In this document: in pieces, positions 1 to 9,886 of the stretch
Layout of the letters: each line of letters begins with the position of its first letter
Numbering within the stretch: the first letter of the stretch is position 1
Source of the DNA: Mucilaginibacter glaciei
Lineage (GTDB): Bacteria > Bacteroidota > Bacteroidia > Sphingobacteriales > Sphingobacteriaceae
Assembly: GCF_014773245.1 (NCBI RefSeq)
Contig: NZ_JACWMX010000002.1
Span: 124,001 to 188,000 of the forward strand
Length of the DNA stretch: 64,000 nucleotides
Reading direction: 5' to 3'
Translations under genes and position numbers: made by a program
The notes under the pieces: generated by a model
What the model was told of the DNA's origin: nothing
What the model saw: only the letters and a program-made list of their open reading frames with translations
Databases searched by the model: none

Positions 1-114
1 ACCCAGCAGTTTCAAGATATCATGAAAGCCAAAGATACCGACTTTAAAAAAGCCACCCACCGGGTGTACAGTTCCAAATTGCACCCGAGCTTTTTAAAGG
101 TTAGGGTAATGTAA
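1..114 (+). CDS. 3' end of an unidentified gene (5' truncated by window edge)
   Basis: Frame 1 is open from the first base to a TAA at 112-114 and gives 37 residues ending in KVRVM. The segment is basic and hydrophilic and carries no motif I recognise. Its base composition resembles the core genes of the window rather than the AT-rich gene that follows. The next gene starts one base after this stop, so the two are probably co-transcribed. No function can be assigned from so short a tail. Confidence 0.5.
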   Translation, partial: TQQFQDIMKAKDTDFKKATHRVYSSKLHPSFLKVRVM

Positions 115-115
115 G

Positions 116-754
116 ATGAATATTGCATCTATCAAATTTTTAGTTTTAACGCTTACCTGTATAATTGGATTTTCAGGTAAAAGTCTCAGCGTGTCAAAAA
201 AAATACTTGGTGATCAATCAACAGAGAAATCGTCGAAAATAATAGTTGATGACAAAGGTTTAGTGGTACTTAGTGATACTTATAATTACAGTGCGTTGAA
301 GATTTACAATCTTGATCATAGTACTTGGAAATCATTCAAAATCAATGATGAGTTCAATGATAAACAAATTCAACCATATGCCCTCAAAGCGGATAATGGG
401 ACTTTAGTTTTTAGATGTGTTGGTGAAACGGCGGCATACTATGCGGTGATTGTGCATGAATCAAAGCATATTATAAAGTATATAAAGAAAACTGATATAG
501 TATTTAAACAGGAAAGTTGGCGAAAACACCTACTGAATGTTTTCGCAGTAGATTTTGACCAGAAAAAGAATCCTTTAAAGGTTTCGGCTAATGGAACAAC
601 AAGTGTTAAATATGAGAAAGATGCATTTTACTCACCTTTGAAAGTGACCGGCGATTGGATTCAATTAAAGTCGCAAGATTCCGGTAGAATAGGATGGATC
701 AAATGGAAAGATCAGACAGGACAATTGTTGATTGACCTTTATTATGAAGCGTAA
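116..754 (+). CDS. exported hypothetical protein with SH3-like C-terminus
   Basis: The product is 212 residues. Residues 8-20 form a hydrophobic stretch after a Lys, consistent with a Sec signal peptide ending near residue 26, so it is probably periplasmic or surface-located. The middle is rich in beta-prone and charged residues. The last 40 residues (GDWIQLK, then GRIGWIKWKD) resemble a bacterial SH3-like domain, which often binds cell wall or peptides; this is a pattern match and not a firm family call. The ATG lies one base after the stop of the upstream truncated gene, suggesting a shared transcript. The gene is visibly more AT-rich than the oxidoreductase that follows, hinting at an accessory gene. 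Confidence 0.6.
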   Translation: MNIASIKFLVLTLTCIIGFSGKSLSVSKKILGDQSTEKSSKIIVDDKGLVVLSDTYNYSALKIYNLDHSTWKSFKINDEFNDKQIQPYALKADNGTLVFRCVGETAAYYAVIVHESKHIIKYIKKTDIVFKQESWRKHLLNVFAVDFDQKKNPLKVSANGTTSVKYEKDAFYSPLKVTGDWIQLKSQDSGRIGWIKWKDQTGQLLIDLYYEA

Positions 755-868
755 TTTTCTTTTGCAATACTCTCTTGATTGAAGTCGAATTTCTAAAGGT
801 ATGTCTCTGCCATAAAAACTTTGCCAGTAGTCAATTATTTAAAACACTGATTATCAAGCGTTAATTTT

Positions 869-900
869 TGTTCACGATTGTTCACGAGTGTTCATGAACA
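869..900. repeat. three 10-bp direct repeats of TGTTCAYGA ending in a 12-bp palindrome
   Basis: TGTTCACGAT (869), TGTTCACGAG (879) and TGTTCATGAA (889) follow each other at exactly 10-bp spacing, and the last copy runs into the perfect palindrome TGTTCATGAACA (889-900). It lies about 100 bp before the oxidoreductase start. It could be a helically phased operator array or a piece of an intergenic repeat family. The gap 755-996 holds nothing else that I can name. Confidence 0.6.
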
Positions 901-996
901 TCAATAGATCTATATTAGAGCCTGTCCCGCTTTCAAATTCTCTACCGTCAAATCAATATTTCAAACATATTGGGCGTGAAAGCTATTCCTGCTATT

Positions 997-1980
997 ATGA
1001 AAGCCATTATCATTACCCAGCCCGGCGCGCCGGAAGTTTTACAGCCTGCCGAGCGGCCCACCCCACCCTATGCTGATACGGAGGTATTGATCCAGGTAAT
1101 GGCCGCGGGTGTTAACCGGCCTGATGTAGCACAGCGCAAGGGCAATTATCCGCCGCCAACTGGAGCACCGGCTGACATCCCCGGGTTAGAAATAGCAGGA
1201 ATTGTAAAAGAAGTAGGCAAGCAAGTTACCCGCTGGAAGGTTGGTGATAAAGTATGCGCCCTGGTCATCGGCGGCGGCTATGCCGAATACTGCAACGTGC
1301 CTCAAGGCCAGTGCCTGCCTATACCCGATAACCTATCCTTTGCACAGGCGGCCTCACTGCCCGAAACCTTGTTTACCGTTTGGAGTAATGTGTTCGACCG
1401 TGGCCACCTGAAACCCGGCGAAAGCTTATTGGTTCATGGTGGCAGCAGCGGTATTGGCGTGGCAGCGATTCAAATGGCTGCAGCCCTGGGCAGCACAGTT
1501 TACGTTACCGCAGGGTCTGACGAGAAATGTGAGTTTTGCGAACAATTAGGTGCGGCGAAAGCCATCAACTATAAAACTGCAAATTTTAGTGAAGAGGTAT
1601 TGAAGCTCACCGATAATAAAGGAGTCGACATAATATTGGATATGATAGGCGGCGACTATACCGCGCCAAACCTACAATGCCTGGCAAATGATGGCCGGCT
1701 GGTGTTAATCAATACCATGAAGGGAAAAGACGTTCAAATAGACCTGTCGGTAGTGATGCGCAAACGGATCAATATTACCGGCTCCATGTTGCGGTCGCGC
1801 GATGTGGCCTTTAAAAGTGCTATCGCCAAAAACCTTGAGGAACACATCTGGCCTTTACTGGCATCGGGCGAAATAAAACCTGTTATCTATAAAGTATTCC
1901 CGGCAAATGAAACTGCCAAAGCGCATGCCCTTATTGAAAGCAGCGACCACATGGGGAAGATCGTGCTGAGTTTTGAGTAG
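997..1980 (+). CDS. NAD(P)H quinone oxidoreductase, zinc-free MDR family (PIG3/QOR type)
   Basis: This is a 327-residue medium-chain dehydrogenase/reductase of the quinone oxidoreductase group, which reduces quinones or other electrophilic carbonyls with NADPH in the cytosol. The N-terminal GroES-like half begins MKAIIITQPG, the usual opening of TP53I3/PIG3-like proteins. The Rossmann half has HGGSSGIG near residues 146-154, the nucleotide-binding loop. No zinc-ligand cysteine cluster is present, so it is not a zinc alcohol dehydrogenase. I chose the ATG at 997 because an in-frame TTG at 970 only adds nine residues outside the family's normal N-terminus. The stop lies inside a run of 7-bp tandem repeats. 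A related gene sits at 52450-53424 on the other strand. The natural substrate cannot be told from sequence. Confidence 0.9.
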   Translation: MKAIIITQPGAPEVLQPAERPTPPYADTEVLIQVMAAGVNRPDVAQRKGNYPPPTGAPADIPGLEIAGIVKEVGKQVTRWKVGDKVCALVIGGGYAEYCNVPQGQCLPIPDNLSFAQAASLPETLFTVWSNVFDRGHLKPGESLLVHGGSSGIGVAAIQMAAALGSTVYVTAGSDEKCEFCEQLGAAKAINYKTANFSEEVLKLTDNKGVDIILDMIGGDYTAPNLQCLANDGRLVLINTMKGKDVQIDLSVVMRKRINITGSMLRSRDVAFKSAIAKNLEEHIWPLLASGEIKPVIYKVFPANETAKAHALIESSDHMGKIVLSFE

Positions 1981-2008
1981 TGAGTGGTGAGCGGTGAGCG
2001 GTGAGGAA
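1974..2008. repeat. 7-bp tandem repeat (TGAGNGG type), five units
   Basis: Units TGAGTAG, TGAGTGG, TGAGCGG, TGAGCGG and TGAGGAA run back to back, beginning inside the last codons and stop of the oxidoreductase gene. It is one of several short word repeats that follow stop codons in this window. Confidence 0.7.
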
Positions 2009-2019
2009 CTTCTTGACAA

Positions 2020-2065
2020 CAAAAAAGTTCCGGGTTTTAAATATTGCTACTTAAAACCCGGAACT
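2020..2065 (-). terminator. rho-independent terminator of the fadL-SGNH operon
   Basis: A perfect 15-bp stem (2026-2040 with 2051-2065) encloses a 10-nt loop. Read on the minus strand it is followed by a run of six U (complement of 2021-2026). It lies about 20 bp beyond the stop of the SGNH hydrolase gene. Confidence 0.8.
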
Positions 2066-2086
2066 CATTACTTAAAACTTAATTAA

Positions 2087-3424
2087 CTATTTCGCCGGGA
2101 ATTTAACGGCGTTGTAATCTGCAACATTAACCGACGGGATTGATGACCCGTAGGTTTTGTTGATAGATCTGATAAACTCATTGGCTACAATAGCATAACC
2201 GCGAGGGGTTAAATGCACGCCATCTAAAGAGAACAAACCACCGCTGATGTAGTTAGAACTCACACCAACGCCATCAACCACCAATCCATTTTGCTTAACC
2301 CCATTCAGGAACGTGTAAGCATCAAATACCGCCAACCCTTTGGCTGCCGCAATCGATTTGATGGTATTGTTATAATTCACCACGTAATCCTTGGTTAAAG
2401 TGATCTCGTTTGCATCCAGCACATACTGATTTTCGATTGGCGTTAAAGGCGTTAAGCCATAAGGCAATGTACCTGCCGGCGTAGTAATCGGTGTACCCAT
2501 TTTGCTTGTAGGGAATGTCAGCACGATCAGATCGGCAGCGGTGGCAACACGCGCTGCATAGGTTGCAGTACCATCGGCAGCAGTTGTGCGTGCGTTGATA
2601 TATAAGTTGGCTACAGCCGGGTTAGCCGCCTTTACAGCCGCCAACACCGCGCCGACCGTTACGGTATTAAAGTATGGGATTGCGGTAACATCCGGAATTG
2701 TTGCCACAGCACCTTTTTGGCCGCTGGCGGTTAACTTGCCGATAGATAAATTATACAAAGCTGCAAACGTACCTTTGTCTGTCAATACATCCCCTGCACC
2801 ACCGCTGGTGGCATAACCCAAAGCATCGTTATTACCCAACCAATCGGTAAAAAAAGTAAACGGCTTGGCTGTTACAAAATCCAGGTAAGTTGTGCTATTG
2901 GTACCGGCGTTTCCCGGCAGCATCCGTTCAAAAAAACCGTTCAGGTTACCGTAGGGCGCAAAGGTGATCTGTTGTAGTTTAATACCCGGTACACCGTAAT
3001 TGTTAATGTCGCCTGTGTATTTGGTATATAGCGTAACGTTACCAAAACCCGGTATGGTAACCTGCCCGCGGACAGCGGTGTTGGCTGTTACAGTAGTTGT
3101 AATGGGCGATCCGGTAGCCGTAAAGCCGGTCAGCTGTAAATAGCCAGATCCGTTTGCCTGGTCGGCATTAAATAAAGGCTGGGTGAAAGTACCGCCGCCT
3201 ACAGCTGCCATTTGTTTGGCAATAATGCTGGGGTAAGAATTTTGCTGCCCTTCCAGGTATAAACCACCATCGGCATAGCCTGCGGTTAGCGAATTACCTA
3301 CAGCAATATAACGGCTAAAATCGGCATTACTTGTTGCCTTGTTAGCGGTCTTAATTTCGGGTTTACAGCCTGCAAATACAAACAGCGCTGCTGATATATA
3401 TAAATATTGTTTTAACGTTTTCAT
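2087..3424 (-). CDS. SGNH/GDSL hydrolase family lipoprotein
   Basis: The 445-residue product starts with a lipoprotein signal peptide whose lipobox ends FAGC (Cys20), so it is anchored to a membrane, probably the outer one. SGNH hydrolase blocks are visible: the catalytic serine in AVGNSLTAG (Ser45), a GNND block III, and SLDGVHLT (399-406) supplying the Asp-His pair. Such enzymes are esterases, lipases or deacetylases; the central region is longer than in minimal SGNH proteins and is Ala/Thr-rich. It lies 14 bp downstream of a FadL-type porin gene on the same strand, so an operon handling hydrophobic esters taken up or released at the outer membrane is plausible. This gene pair recurs in Bacteroidota as I recall it. 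The substrate is unknown. Confidence 0.88.
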   Translation of the reverse strand: MKTLKQYLYISAALFVFAGCKPEIKTANKATSNADFSRYIAVGNSLTAGYADGGLYLEGQQNSYPSIIAKQMAAVGGGTFTQPLFNADQANGSGYLQLTGFTATGSPITTTVTANTAVRGQVTIPGFGNVTLYTKYTGDINNYGVPGIKLQQITFAPYGNLNGFFERMLPGNAGTNSTTYLDFVTAKPFTFFTDWLGNNDALGYATSGGAGDVLTDKGTFAALYNLSIGKLTASGQKGAVATIPDVTAIPYFNTVTVGAVLAAVKAANPAVANLYINARTTAADGTATYAARVATAADLIVLTFPTSKMGTPITTPAGTLPYGLTPLTPIENQYVLDANEITLTKDYVVNYNNTIKSIAAAKGLAVFDAYTFLNGVKQNGLVVDGVGVSSNYISGGLFSLDGVHLTPRGYAIVANEFIRSINKTYGSSIPSVNVADYNAVKFPAK

Positions 3425-3438
3425 GTGTTTAATATGGT

Positions 3439-4662
3439 TTACCAGTGATAAGCAATTCCAATTCCCGGGATGTAGACATTCGTTTTGAATGTGCCCGACA
3501 GGTTCGATTCTACGTTGGTTTGGAACCTCGAGCCCAAGTGCTCGTACTCGAAGGACAGGTCGATATCCAGCCTACTGCCAAACTTGTAACCTAAACCACC
3601 TGTTACATAGTAACGATTGGCATCGGGTGCCTCCGGTGTTACATAACCATCAGGCACAGCCGTGCTGGTATAACCACCACCCGCCCTAAGCGCGAATTTA
3701 TCGGTTACCTTATATTGTGCACCACCCCTTACGCTGAAAGCGTTTTTGTAATTACGGGGCGAATAAGTATCCTGTAATGAAGGTGCATTGGTTGCATAAT
3801 CAAAAGCAAGGGCCTTGTATGAATCCCACCCTACCACGTTAGCATCTAATGCCAGCGTTAATTTTGACGACGGGTAGAAACCAAACCCAATCGAAGCCTG
3901 GGCCGGTAACGGAATGCCCGCGCTAAAAGTGTTTGGCTGCGGGAAGCTGGCGGCCAATGATCCCGGCACGCTAAATATCGCATCGCCACCTTTAATATTG
4001 GTGTTCACTTGCGAGCGGTAGGTGATACCAACCGTCATCCCAACCTCTGTTTTCACATAGATACCCGCGTTCCAGCCGTAACCATGTCCGTTGCCGGTTA
4101 ACTGTGCCTTGCCAACTTCGCCGGTAGCACTTATCAATGGGATACCACGTTGCAAATCAACACTTGCACGGTTGTAAATAAACCCGCCGCCAATGCTCAG
4201 GTAGTCGGCCAGTTTTACGCTGATGGTAGGCTGAATAAATATCGCTTTTAAATCAAGGCTTTCCAGCACGTATTTACCCTGCCAGGTGTTGCCCCAGTCG
4301 GTTAAGCCACCAAACGGCGTATAAACACCTATGCCTAATTTCCAGGCAGCTGCTTTTGGCCCCCAAACGGCATAAGCGTTAAATGGTGTAGCTACCTTAT
4401 CTTTATTGTAGTTGACCACATTACTGCCTGCCGCGTTAAAAGCCGACTTAAAAAACAAGGGGCTGATACCACCTTGGATGTAATTCTCGGGCAGCATGGC
4501 AACCGCACCCGGGTTAAACGATACCGAAGCGCCATCTTGTGCTAAACCGATGCCGGTATGGCCCATACCTATTTGTTTTTGGCCATTAAGGTTAACCTGG
4601 AAACCTTGCGCGTAAATAACGGCAGGCGATAACCACATAAAGAGTAGTAAAAGTTTTTTCAT
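3439..4662 (-). CDS. OmpP1/FadL family outer membrane transporter
   Basis: The 407-residue product has a signal peptide (residues 1-18, ending IYA) and then the FadL-type N-terminal plug region, with GQKQIGMGHTGIG followed by ASVSFNPGA at about residues 27-54. The rest is alternating beta-strand sequence ending in an aromatic residue (YHW), as expected for a beta-barrel inserted by BAM. The family imports hydrophobic molecules such as long-chain fatty acids or aromatic hydrocarbons across the outer membrane. It is the first gene of a two-gene operon with the SGNH lipoprotein. A TAnnTTTG box lies about 50 bp upstream of the start. The length fits the family and nothing is missing. Confidence 0.9.
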   Translation of the reverse strand: MKKLLLLFMWLSPAVIYAQGFQVNLNGQKQIGMGHTGIGLAQDGASVSFNPGAVAMLPENYIQGGISPLFFKSAFNAAGSNVVNYNKDKVATPFNAYAVWGPKAAAWKLGIGVYTPFGGLTDWGNTWQGKYVLESLDLKAIFIQPTISVKLADYLSIGGGFIYNRASVDLQRGIPLISATGEVGKAQLTGNGHGYGWNAGIYVKTEVGMTVGITYRSQVNTNIKGGDAIFSVPGSLAASFPQPNTFSAGIPLPAQASIGFGFYPSSKLTLALDANVVGWDSYKALAFDYATNAPSLQDTYSPRNYKNAFSVRGGAQYKVTDKFALRAGGGYTSTAVPDGYVTPEAPDANRYYVTGGLGYKFGSRLDIDLSFEYEHLGSRFQTNVESNLSGTFKTNVYIPGIGIAYHW

Positions 4663-4710
4663 TAAGATAATTTAATTGGTTTAAAGAAAACTCTGTTTAT
4701 AATTGGGCTT

Positions 4711-4718
4711 CAAACATA
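4711..4718 (-). promoter_or_regulatory. -7 box (TATGTTTG) for the fadL operon
   Basis: An exact match to the Bacteroidota -7 consensus TAnnTTTG lies about 50 bp upstream of the fadL start on the minus strand. No TTG at the proper -33 spacing was found. Confidence 0.4.
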
Positions 4719-4787
4719 CAAAAAACAGGAATAAAAAATGATTGAAAATTCCTTTATATAACTATTTAATTATTTGGCAATAAACCT

Positions 4788-4795
4788 TAACTTTG
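4788..4795 (+). promoter_or_regulatory. -7 box (TAACTTTG) for atpD-atpC
   Basis: An exact TAnnTTTG match lies 75 bp before the atpD start, leaving an untranslated leader of roughly 70 nt. A TTTG at 4773-4776 lies only 11 bp upstream, shorter than the usual -33 spacing. Confidence 0.4.
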
Positions 4796-4855
4796 CGCCT
4801 CTGAAATGGTACCGTTCTGTATTACAAGGTATCTGTTTCATAATAAATTCTTTAA

Positions 4856-6376
<1,521 letters not shown>

Positions 6377-6456
6377 TAAGACACGAGACAGCAAGAAATA
6401 AGAGGCAGGATTTTATCTTAAATCTTGTTTCCTGACTTCTTAAATCTCTAACGACT

Positions 6457-6705
6457 ATGACATTAGAAATCCTTACTCCTGATAAAAAAGTTTTTGAAGG
6501 CGAGGCTACCTCGGTAACCCTGCCCGGTGCATTGGGTTCTTTCGAGATCCTGAACAATCACGCCCCTATCATCTCTACCTTAAACGACGGTAAGCTTACT
6601 ATTAAAGGTACCGGCAAGGATGAGGTTTTCATGATCCAGGGCGGCGTTGTAGAAGCTTTAAATAATAAGGTTACTGTTTTAGCAGAAGGTATTATTCATA
6701 AATAG
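6457..6705 (+). CDS. atpC: F1Fo ATP synthase subunit epsilon (short form)
   Basis: This 82-residue protein is the epsilon subunit of the F1 central stalk. It begins MTLEILTPDKKVFEGEA and contains the NHAPIISTL segment typical of the N-terminal beta-sandwich. The C-terminal helical hairpin that gives ATPase inhibition in the longer E. coli-type epsilon (about 135 residues) is absent; the short form is common in Bacteroidota, so this is not a truncation specific to this strain. It follows atpD by 80 bp of purine-rich intergenic sequence and ends just before a strong terminator. Confidence 0.95.
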   Translation: MTLEILTPDKKVFEGEATSVTLPGALGSFEILNNHAPIISTLNDGKLTIKGTGKDEVFMIQGGVVEALNNKVTVLAEGIIHK

Positions 6706-6725
6706 AACTTTTATACTGATAAGTG

Positions 6726-6759
6726 AAAAGTCCGGTCAGTATTGGCCGGACTTTTTTTT
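6726..6759 (+). terminator. rho-independent terminator after atpC (copy 1 of 2)
   Basis: A 13-bp stem with one G-U pair (6726-6738 with 6743-6755) has a GTAT loop and is followed by a T run to 6759. Thirty-two bases (6727-6758) recur exactly at 7753-7784, downstream of the next gene. Confidence 0.9.
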
Positions 6760-6811
6760 GTTCTTTGAAATTTTAATCGTCATCTTTATTGACTTTGCTT
6801 TATGTCACGAT

Positions 6812-7732
6812 ATGGATAAGTTTGAGTTTAGCGACTTATATAAATTTTTAGTTTCCGCTGGAATCATATTAATTGGTATAGCTACATTAATGCCGTGGTT
6901 TTATTTAAAGGAGCCGTTCGATTTATTGATTGAAAAAAATAAGATCTTACTTTTAACACCTGAAGCCCAATTTGTAGTTGCAAACAGGCAAGCCTTCATT
7001 GGCCGTTTATCTTCAATAATTCCTTGGACTTCCGCCATTTTGTTTTTTGCCGGAGTACTAAGTATTATTTTTGGTCTTAAAAAATGGTTCAACAAACAAG
7101 CAGAAATTGACAAACGAGACACCTTAACAACCGAAAAACTTGAAAAAGAAGTTAAAAGCATGAGTCCAGCAGACGTTGTTAATAAAAATGAAAGCGAATT
7201 TAATGAAGCGACCAATATTAATTCAGATATCGAAAACACAACAACAACAACAACCTCTACGCCAACAAAAAATGAATTCATATCAAACTACACACATATA
7301 GAACAATTTTTCAGTTCTAGACTGACCTCAGTCTATCAAAATAGATTTAAAATCTTAACTAACATAAGACTAAACAATAGATCTTTTCTAGCTGAATACG
7401 ATTTGGTATTAAATTCTGGTACCCTCAGTAGAAAGGATTATATTTTCGAATTTAAATACTACCCAAATGGTGTGACGAAAAAAACTATTCAAGAAGTGAT
7501 AATTAAAATGGATTGGAGAGCTAAAGTCTATTCTGATAAAATTAAAAATAATATTATGTCAATTTTGCTAATAGCACTTCCTACAAATAAGTACAATGAC
7601 GAACGGTGTACCGAATTAAAAAAACTACCAAAAGAAATTTCGTCAATTACAACCAATATTAAAATTGAATTTATTAATTCAGACAAACTAGACAACTTAG
7701 ATGATTCATATTTTGAACTTCTATTAGATTAA
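6812..7732 (+). CDS. membrane-anchored protein with PD-(D/E)XK nuclease-like C-terminus
   Basis: I read a 306-residue protein from the ATG at 6812; an in-frame TTG at 6758 would start inside the terminator T run and is unlikely. Two hydrophobic segments (about 12-31 and 70-89) should place the protein in the inner membrane. A polar linker with a Thr run (about 95-155) follows, then a soluble domain. That domain has EYDLVLN (Asp197), then YIFEFKYY (Glu213-x-Lys215), then a helix with Gln227, which is the D...ExK arrangement of PD-(D/E)XK nucleases. The nuclease call is a motif reading and unproven. The gene is strikingly AT-rich compared with atpD and ilvD, has no operon partner, and is framed by two identical terminators, all signs of acquisition. 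It could act in DNA restriction or be a degenerate nuclease fold used for something else. Confidence 0.6.
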   Translation: MDKFEFSDLYKFLVSAGIILIGIATLMPWFYLKEPFDLLIEKNKILLLTPEAQFVVANRQAFIGRLSSIIPWTSAILFFAGVLSIIFGLKKWFNKQAEIDKRDTLTTEKLEKEVKSMSPADVVNKNESEFNEATNINSDIENTTTTTTSTPTKNEFISNYTHIEQFFSSRLTSVYQNRFKILTNIRLNNRSFLAEYDLVLNSGTLSRKDYIFEFKYYPNGVTKKTIQEVIIKMDWRAKVYSDKIKNNIMSILLIALPTNKYNDERCTELKKLPKEISSITTNIKIEFINSDKLDNLDDSYFELLLD

Positions 7733-7751
7733 CTGACGAATGGCTTTATAT

Positions 7752-7784
7752 TAAAGTCCGGTCAGTATTGGCCGGACTTTTTTT
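7752..7784 (+). terminator. rho-independent terminator (copy 2 of 2)
   Basis: The same hairpin as at 6726-6759, identical over 32 bases, with a seven-T tail. It ends the AT-rich cargo gene, and was probably the original atpC terminator or its duplicate. Confidence 0.9.
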
Positions 7785-8090
7785 ATGCACATTTTTCTTT
7801 CACCCCCCCCATTTCACGCCGAATTTTGACAACTTGCTATGCATGCATAAAAAACATACTAAATACCGTTTTAAACTTTGGTATAGGATGATAAAAATTA
7901 AATTCTAATATTTACATTTAATACAGATTTAAATTCCGATTAATTAAAATTAATAAAACAATATTCTTATTTTAAAAAATATTTTTAGCCCTTGCTATTC
8001 CTTAGGGCTATATCTACCTTACATAAACGCAATACAACTAAATTGGTAATTGTAATTTTTAGCATTACGGCAAAACGTAAAATATAGAAA
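7785..8090 (+). promoter_or_regulatory. AT-rich 306-bp leader region before ilvD, possible attenuator
   Basis: The region has no gene. It holds an 8-C run (7803-7810), a near-consensus box TAAACTTTG (one base too long) around 7872-7880, a possible six-codon leader ORF (7888-7908) with two Ile codons, and a 7-bp stem TAGCCCT/AGGGCTA (7986-7992 with 8004-8010). Leader control of ilv operons is known in other bacteria; here it is only a possibility. Confidence 0.3.
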
Positions 8091-9800
8091 ATGAGTTCAT
8101 CAGCAGATACTACTACAGCTATAGAATTAAATAAATATAGCAAAACCTTCACCCAAGATCCTACCCAGCCGGCCGCACAAGCTATGCTATATGGGATCGG
8201 TCTAACCGACGACGATATGCGTAAAGCGCAGGTTGGTGTGGCCAGTATGGGTTATGATGGTAACACCTGCAACATGCACCTGAATGATCTTGCCAAGTTG
8301 GTTAAACAAGGCATCTGGGATGAAGACCTGGTGGGGCTGATATTTCATACTATTGGCGTAAGCGACGGTATGAGCAACGGTACCGAAGGGATGCGCTACT
8401 CCTTAGTGAGCCGCGATATCATCGCCGATTCTATTGAAGCGGTTACCGGAGCACAGTACTACGACGGCTTAATTACCCTGCCGGGCTGTGATAAAAACAT
8501 GCCGGGCTCTATCATGGCAATGGGCCGTTTAAACCGTCCGTCTATCATGGTATATGGCGGCACCATTAAACCCGGTCACTGGAAAGGCGAAGATCTTAAC
8601 ATTGTTTCGGCCTTTGAAGCCTTGGGTAAAAAGATAGCCGGACAGATCACGCCCGAGGATTTTTTGGGCGTAATTAAAAATGCCTGCCCAAGCGCGGGTG
8701 CCTGTGGTGGTATTTACACGGCAAATACCATGGCAGCGGCTATCGAGGCATTGGGGATGAGCTTGCCTTACTCATCATCAAACCCTGCACTAAGCGACGA
8801 GAAGAAAGCAGAATGCCTTGCCGCCGGTAAGGCCATCAAGACATTATTAGAGAAAGACATTAAACCAAGCGATATCATGACCCGCGCCGCATTTGAAAAT
8901 GCGATAGTGATCATCATGGTATTGGGCGGCAGCACCAACGCAGTATTGCACATGATAGCAATGGCTAAAAGCGTGGGCGTTAAAGTAACGCAGGATGATT
9001 TCCAGACCGTCAGCAACCGCATCCCTGTACTGGCTGATATGAAACCAAGCGGCAAATATATGATGGAAGACCTGCATAACGTAGGCGGTGTACCCGCAGT
9101 AATGAAGTACTGTTTAGCACAGGGTTGGCTGGATGGTAGCTGCCTTACCGTTACCGGCAAAACCATTGCCGAGAACCTGGCAGACGTGCCTGAAATAAAT
9201 TTCGATACCCAAAAGATCATCCTTCCAGTTGAGCATGCCATAAAAGCTACCGGTCACTTACAAATCTTATACGGCAACATTGCCACAGGTGGTAGCGTAG
9301 CTAAAATAAGCGGTAAGGAAGGCACCCATTTTGAAGGACCTGCAAGGGTATTTGATGGCGAATTTGAGCTGATAGCAGGCATCCAGAGCGGCCGGGTTCA
9401 AAAAGGCGACGTGGTGGTTATCCGCAATGTAGGCCCTAAAGGTGCGCCGGGCATGCCGGAGATGCTGAAACCCACCTCGGCTATATTTGGCGCAGGTTTG
9501 GGTAGTTCGGTAGCATTAATAACTGATGGCCGTTTTAGCGGCGGCACACATGGTTTTGTGGTAGGCCACATCACTCCTGAAGCTTTTGAAGGCGGCGCAA
9601 TTGGTTTAATTAAAGATGAGGATAAGATCATCATCGATGCCACCACTAATCAGATCAACGTAATGATAAGCGATGAGGAAATGGCGGCACGCAAAGCCGC
9701 ATGGCAACAGCCTGCATTAAAGGTGACAAAGGGCTTGTTATACCGGTATGCCAAAACAGTTACCAACGCTGCCGAAGGTTGTGTAACGGATGAATTTTAG
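8091..9800 (+). CDS. ilvD: dihydroxy-acid dehydratase
   Basis: This 569-residue enzyme dehydrates 2,3-dihydroxy-isovalerate and 2,3-dihydroxy-3-methylvalerate to the keto acids that give valine and isoleucine. The iron-sulfur ligand cysteines are visible at Cys60 (GNTC), Cys133 ([10 protein letters not shown]) and Cys205 (SAGACGG). The length is normal for the IlvD/Edd family, and the branched-chain gene neighbours separate it from Edd and sugar-acid dehydratases. It is the first gene of an eleven-gene plus-strand block, preceded by a 300-bp AT-rich leader that may carry regulation of the block. Confidence 0.96.
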   Translation: MSSSADTTTAIELNKYSKTFTQDPTQPAAQAMLYGIGLTDDDMRKAQVGVASMGYDGNTCNMHLNDLAKLVKQGIWDEDLVGLIFHTIGVSDGMSNGTEGMRYSLVSRDIIADSIEAVTGAQYYDGLITLPGCDKNMPGSIMAMGRLNRPSIMVYGGTIKPGHWKGEDLNIVSAFEALGKKIAGQITPEDFLGVIKNACPSAGACGGIYTANTMAAAIEALGMSLPYSSSNPALSDEKKAECLAAGKAIKTLLEKDIKPSDIMTRAAFENAIVIIMVLGGSTNAVLHMIAMAKSVGVKVTQDDFQTVSNRIPVLADMKPSGKYMMEDLHNVGGVPAVMKYCLAQGWLDGSCLTVTGKTIAENLADVPEINFDTQKIILPVEHAIKATGHLQILYGNIATGGSVAKISGKEGTHFEGPARVFDGEFELIAGIQSGRVQKGDVVVIRNVGPKGAPGMPEMLKPTSAIFGAGLGSSVALITDGRFSGGTHGFVVGHITPEAFEGGAIGLIKDEDKIIIDATTNQINVMISDEEMAARKAAWQQPALKVTKGLLYRYAKTVTNAAEGCVTDEF

Positions 9801-9886
9801 TCGGATTAAAAATAAGAAGAGAAAATAGGTGAAATTATAGAAATCTGTGAGATCATTAATCATAAAATAAGTGCAATAGGTGTAAT

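Noticed and set aside
888..1076. 62-codon open frame overlapping the oxidoreductase start
   Set aside because: It runs through the phased repeats and then out of frame through the N-terminus of a clear gene; no coding features.
3498..3515. GGTTCGATTC, resembling a tRNA T-loop
   Set aside because: It lies within the conserved FadL coding frame and there is no matching acceptor stem, D arm or anticodon arm around it.
7803..7810. Run of eight C as a possible phase-variation tract
   Set aside because: It lies far from the ilvD start, and a housekeeping amino acid operon is an unlikely phase-variable target; a single homopolymer is weak evidence.
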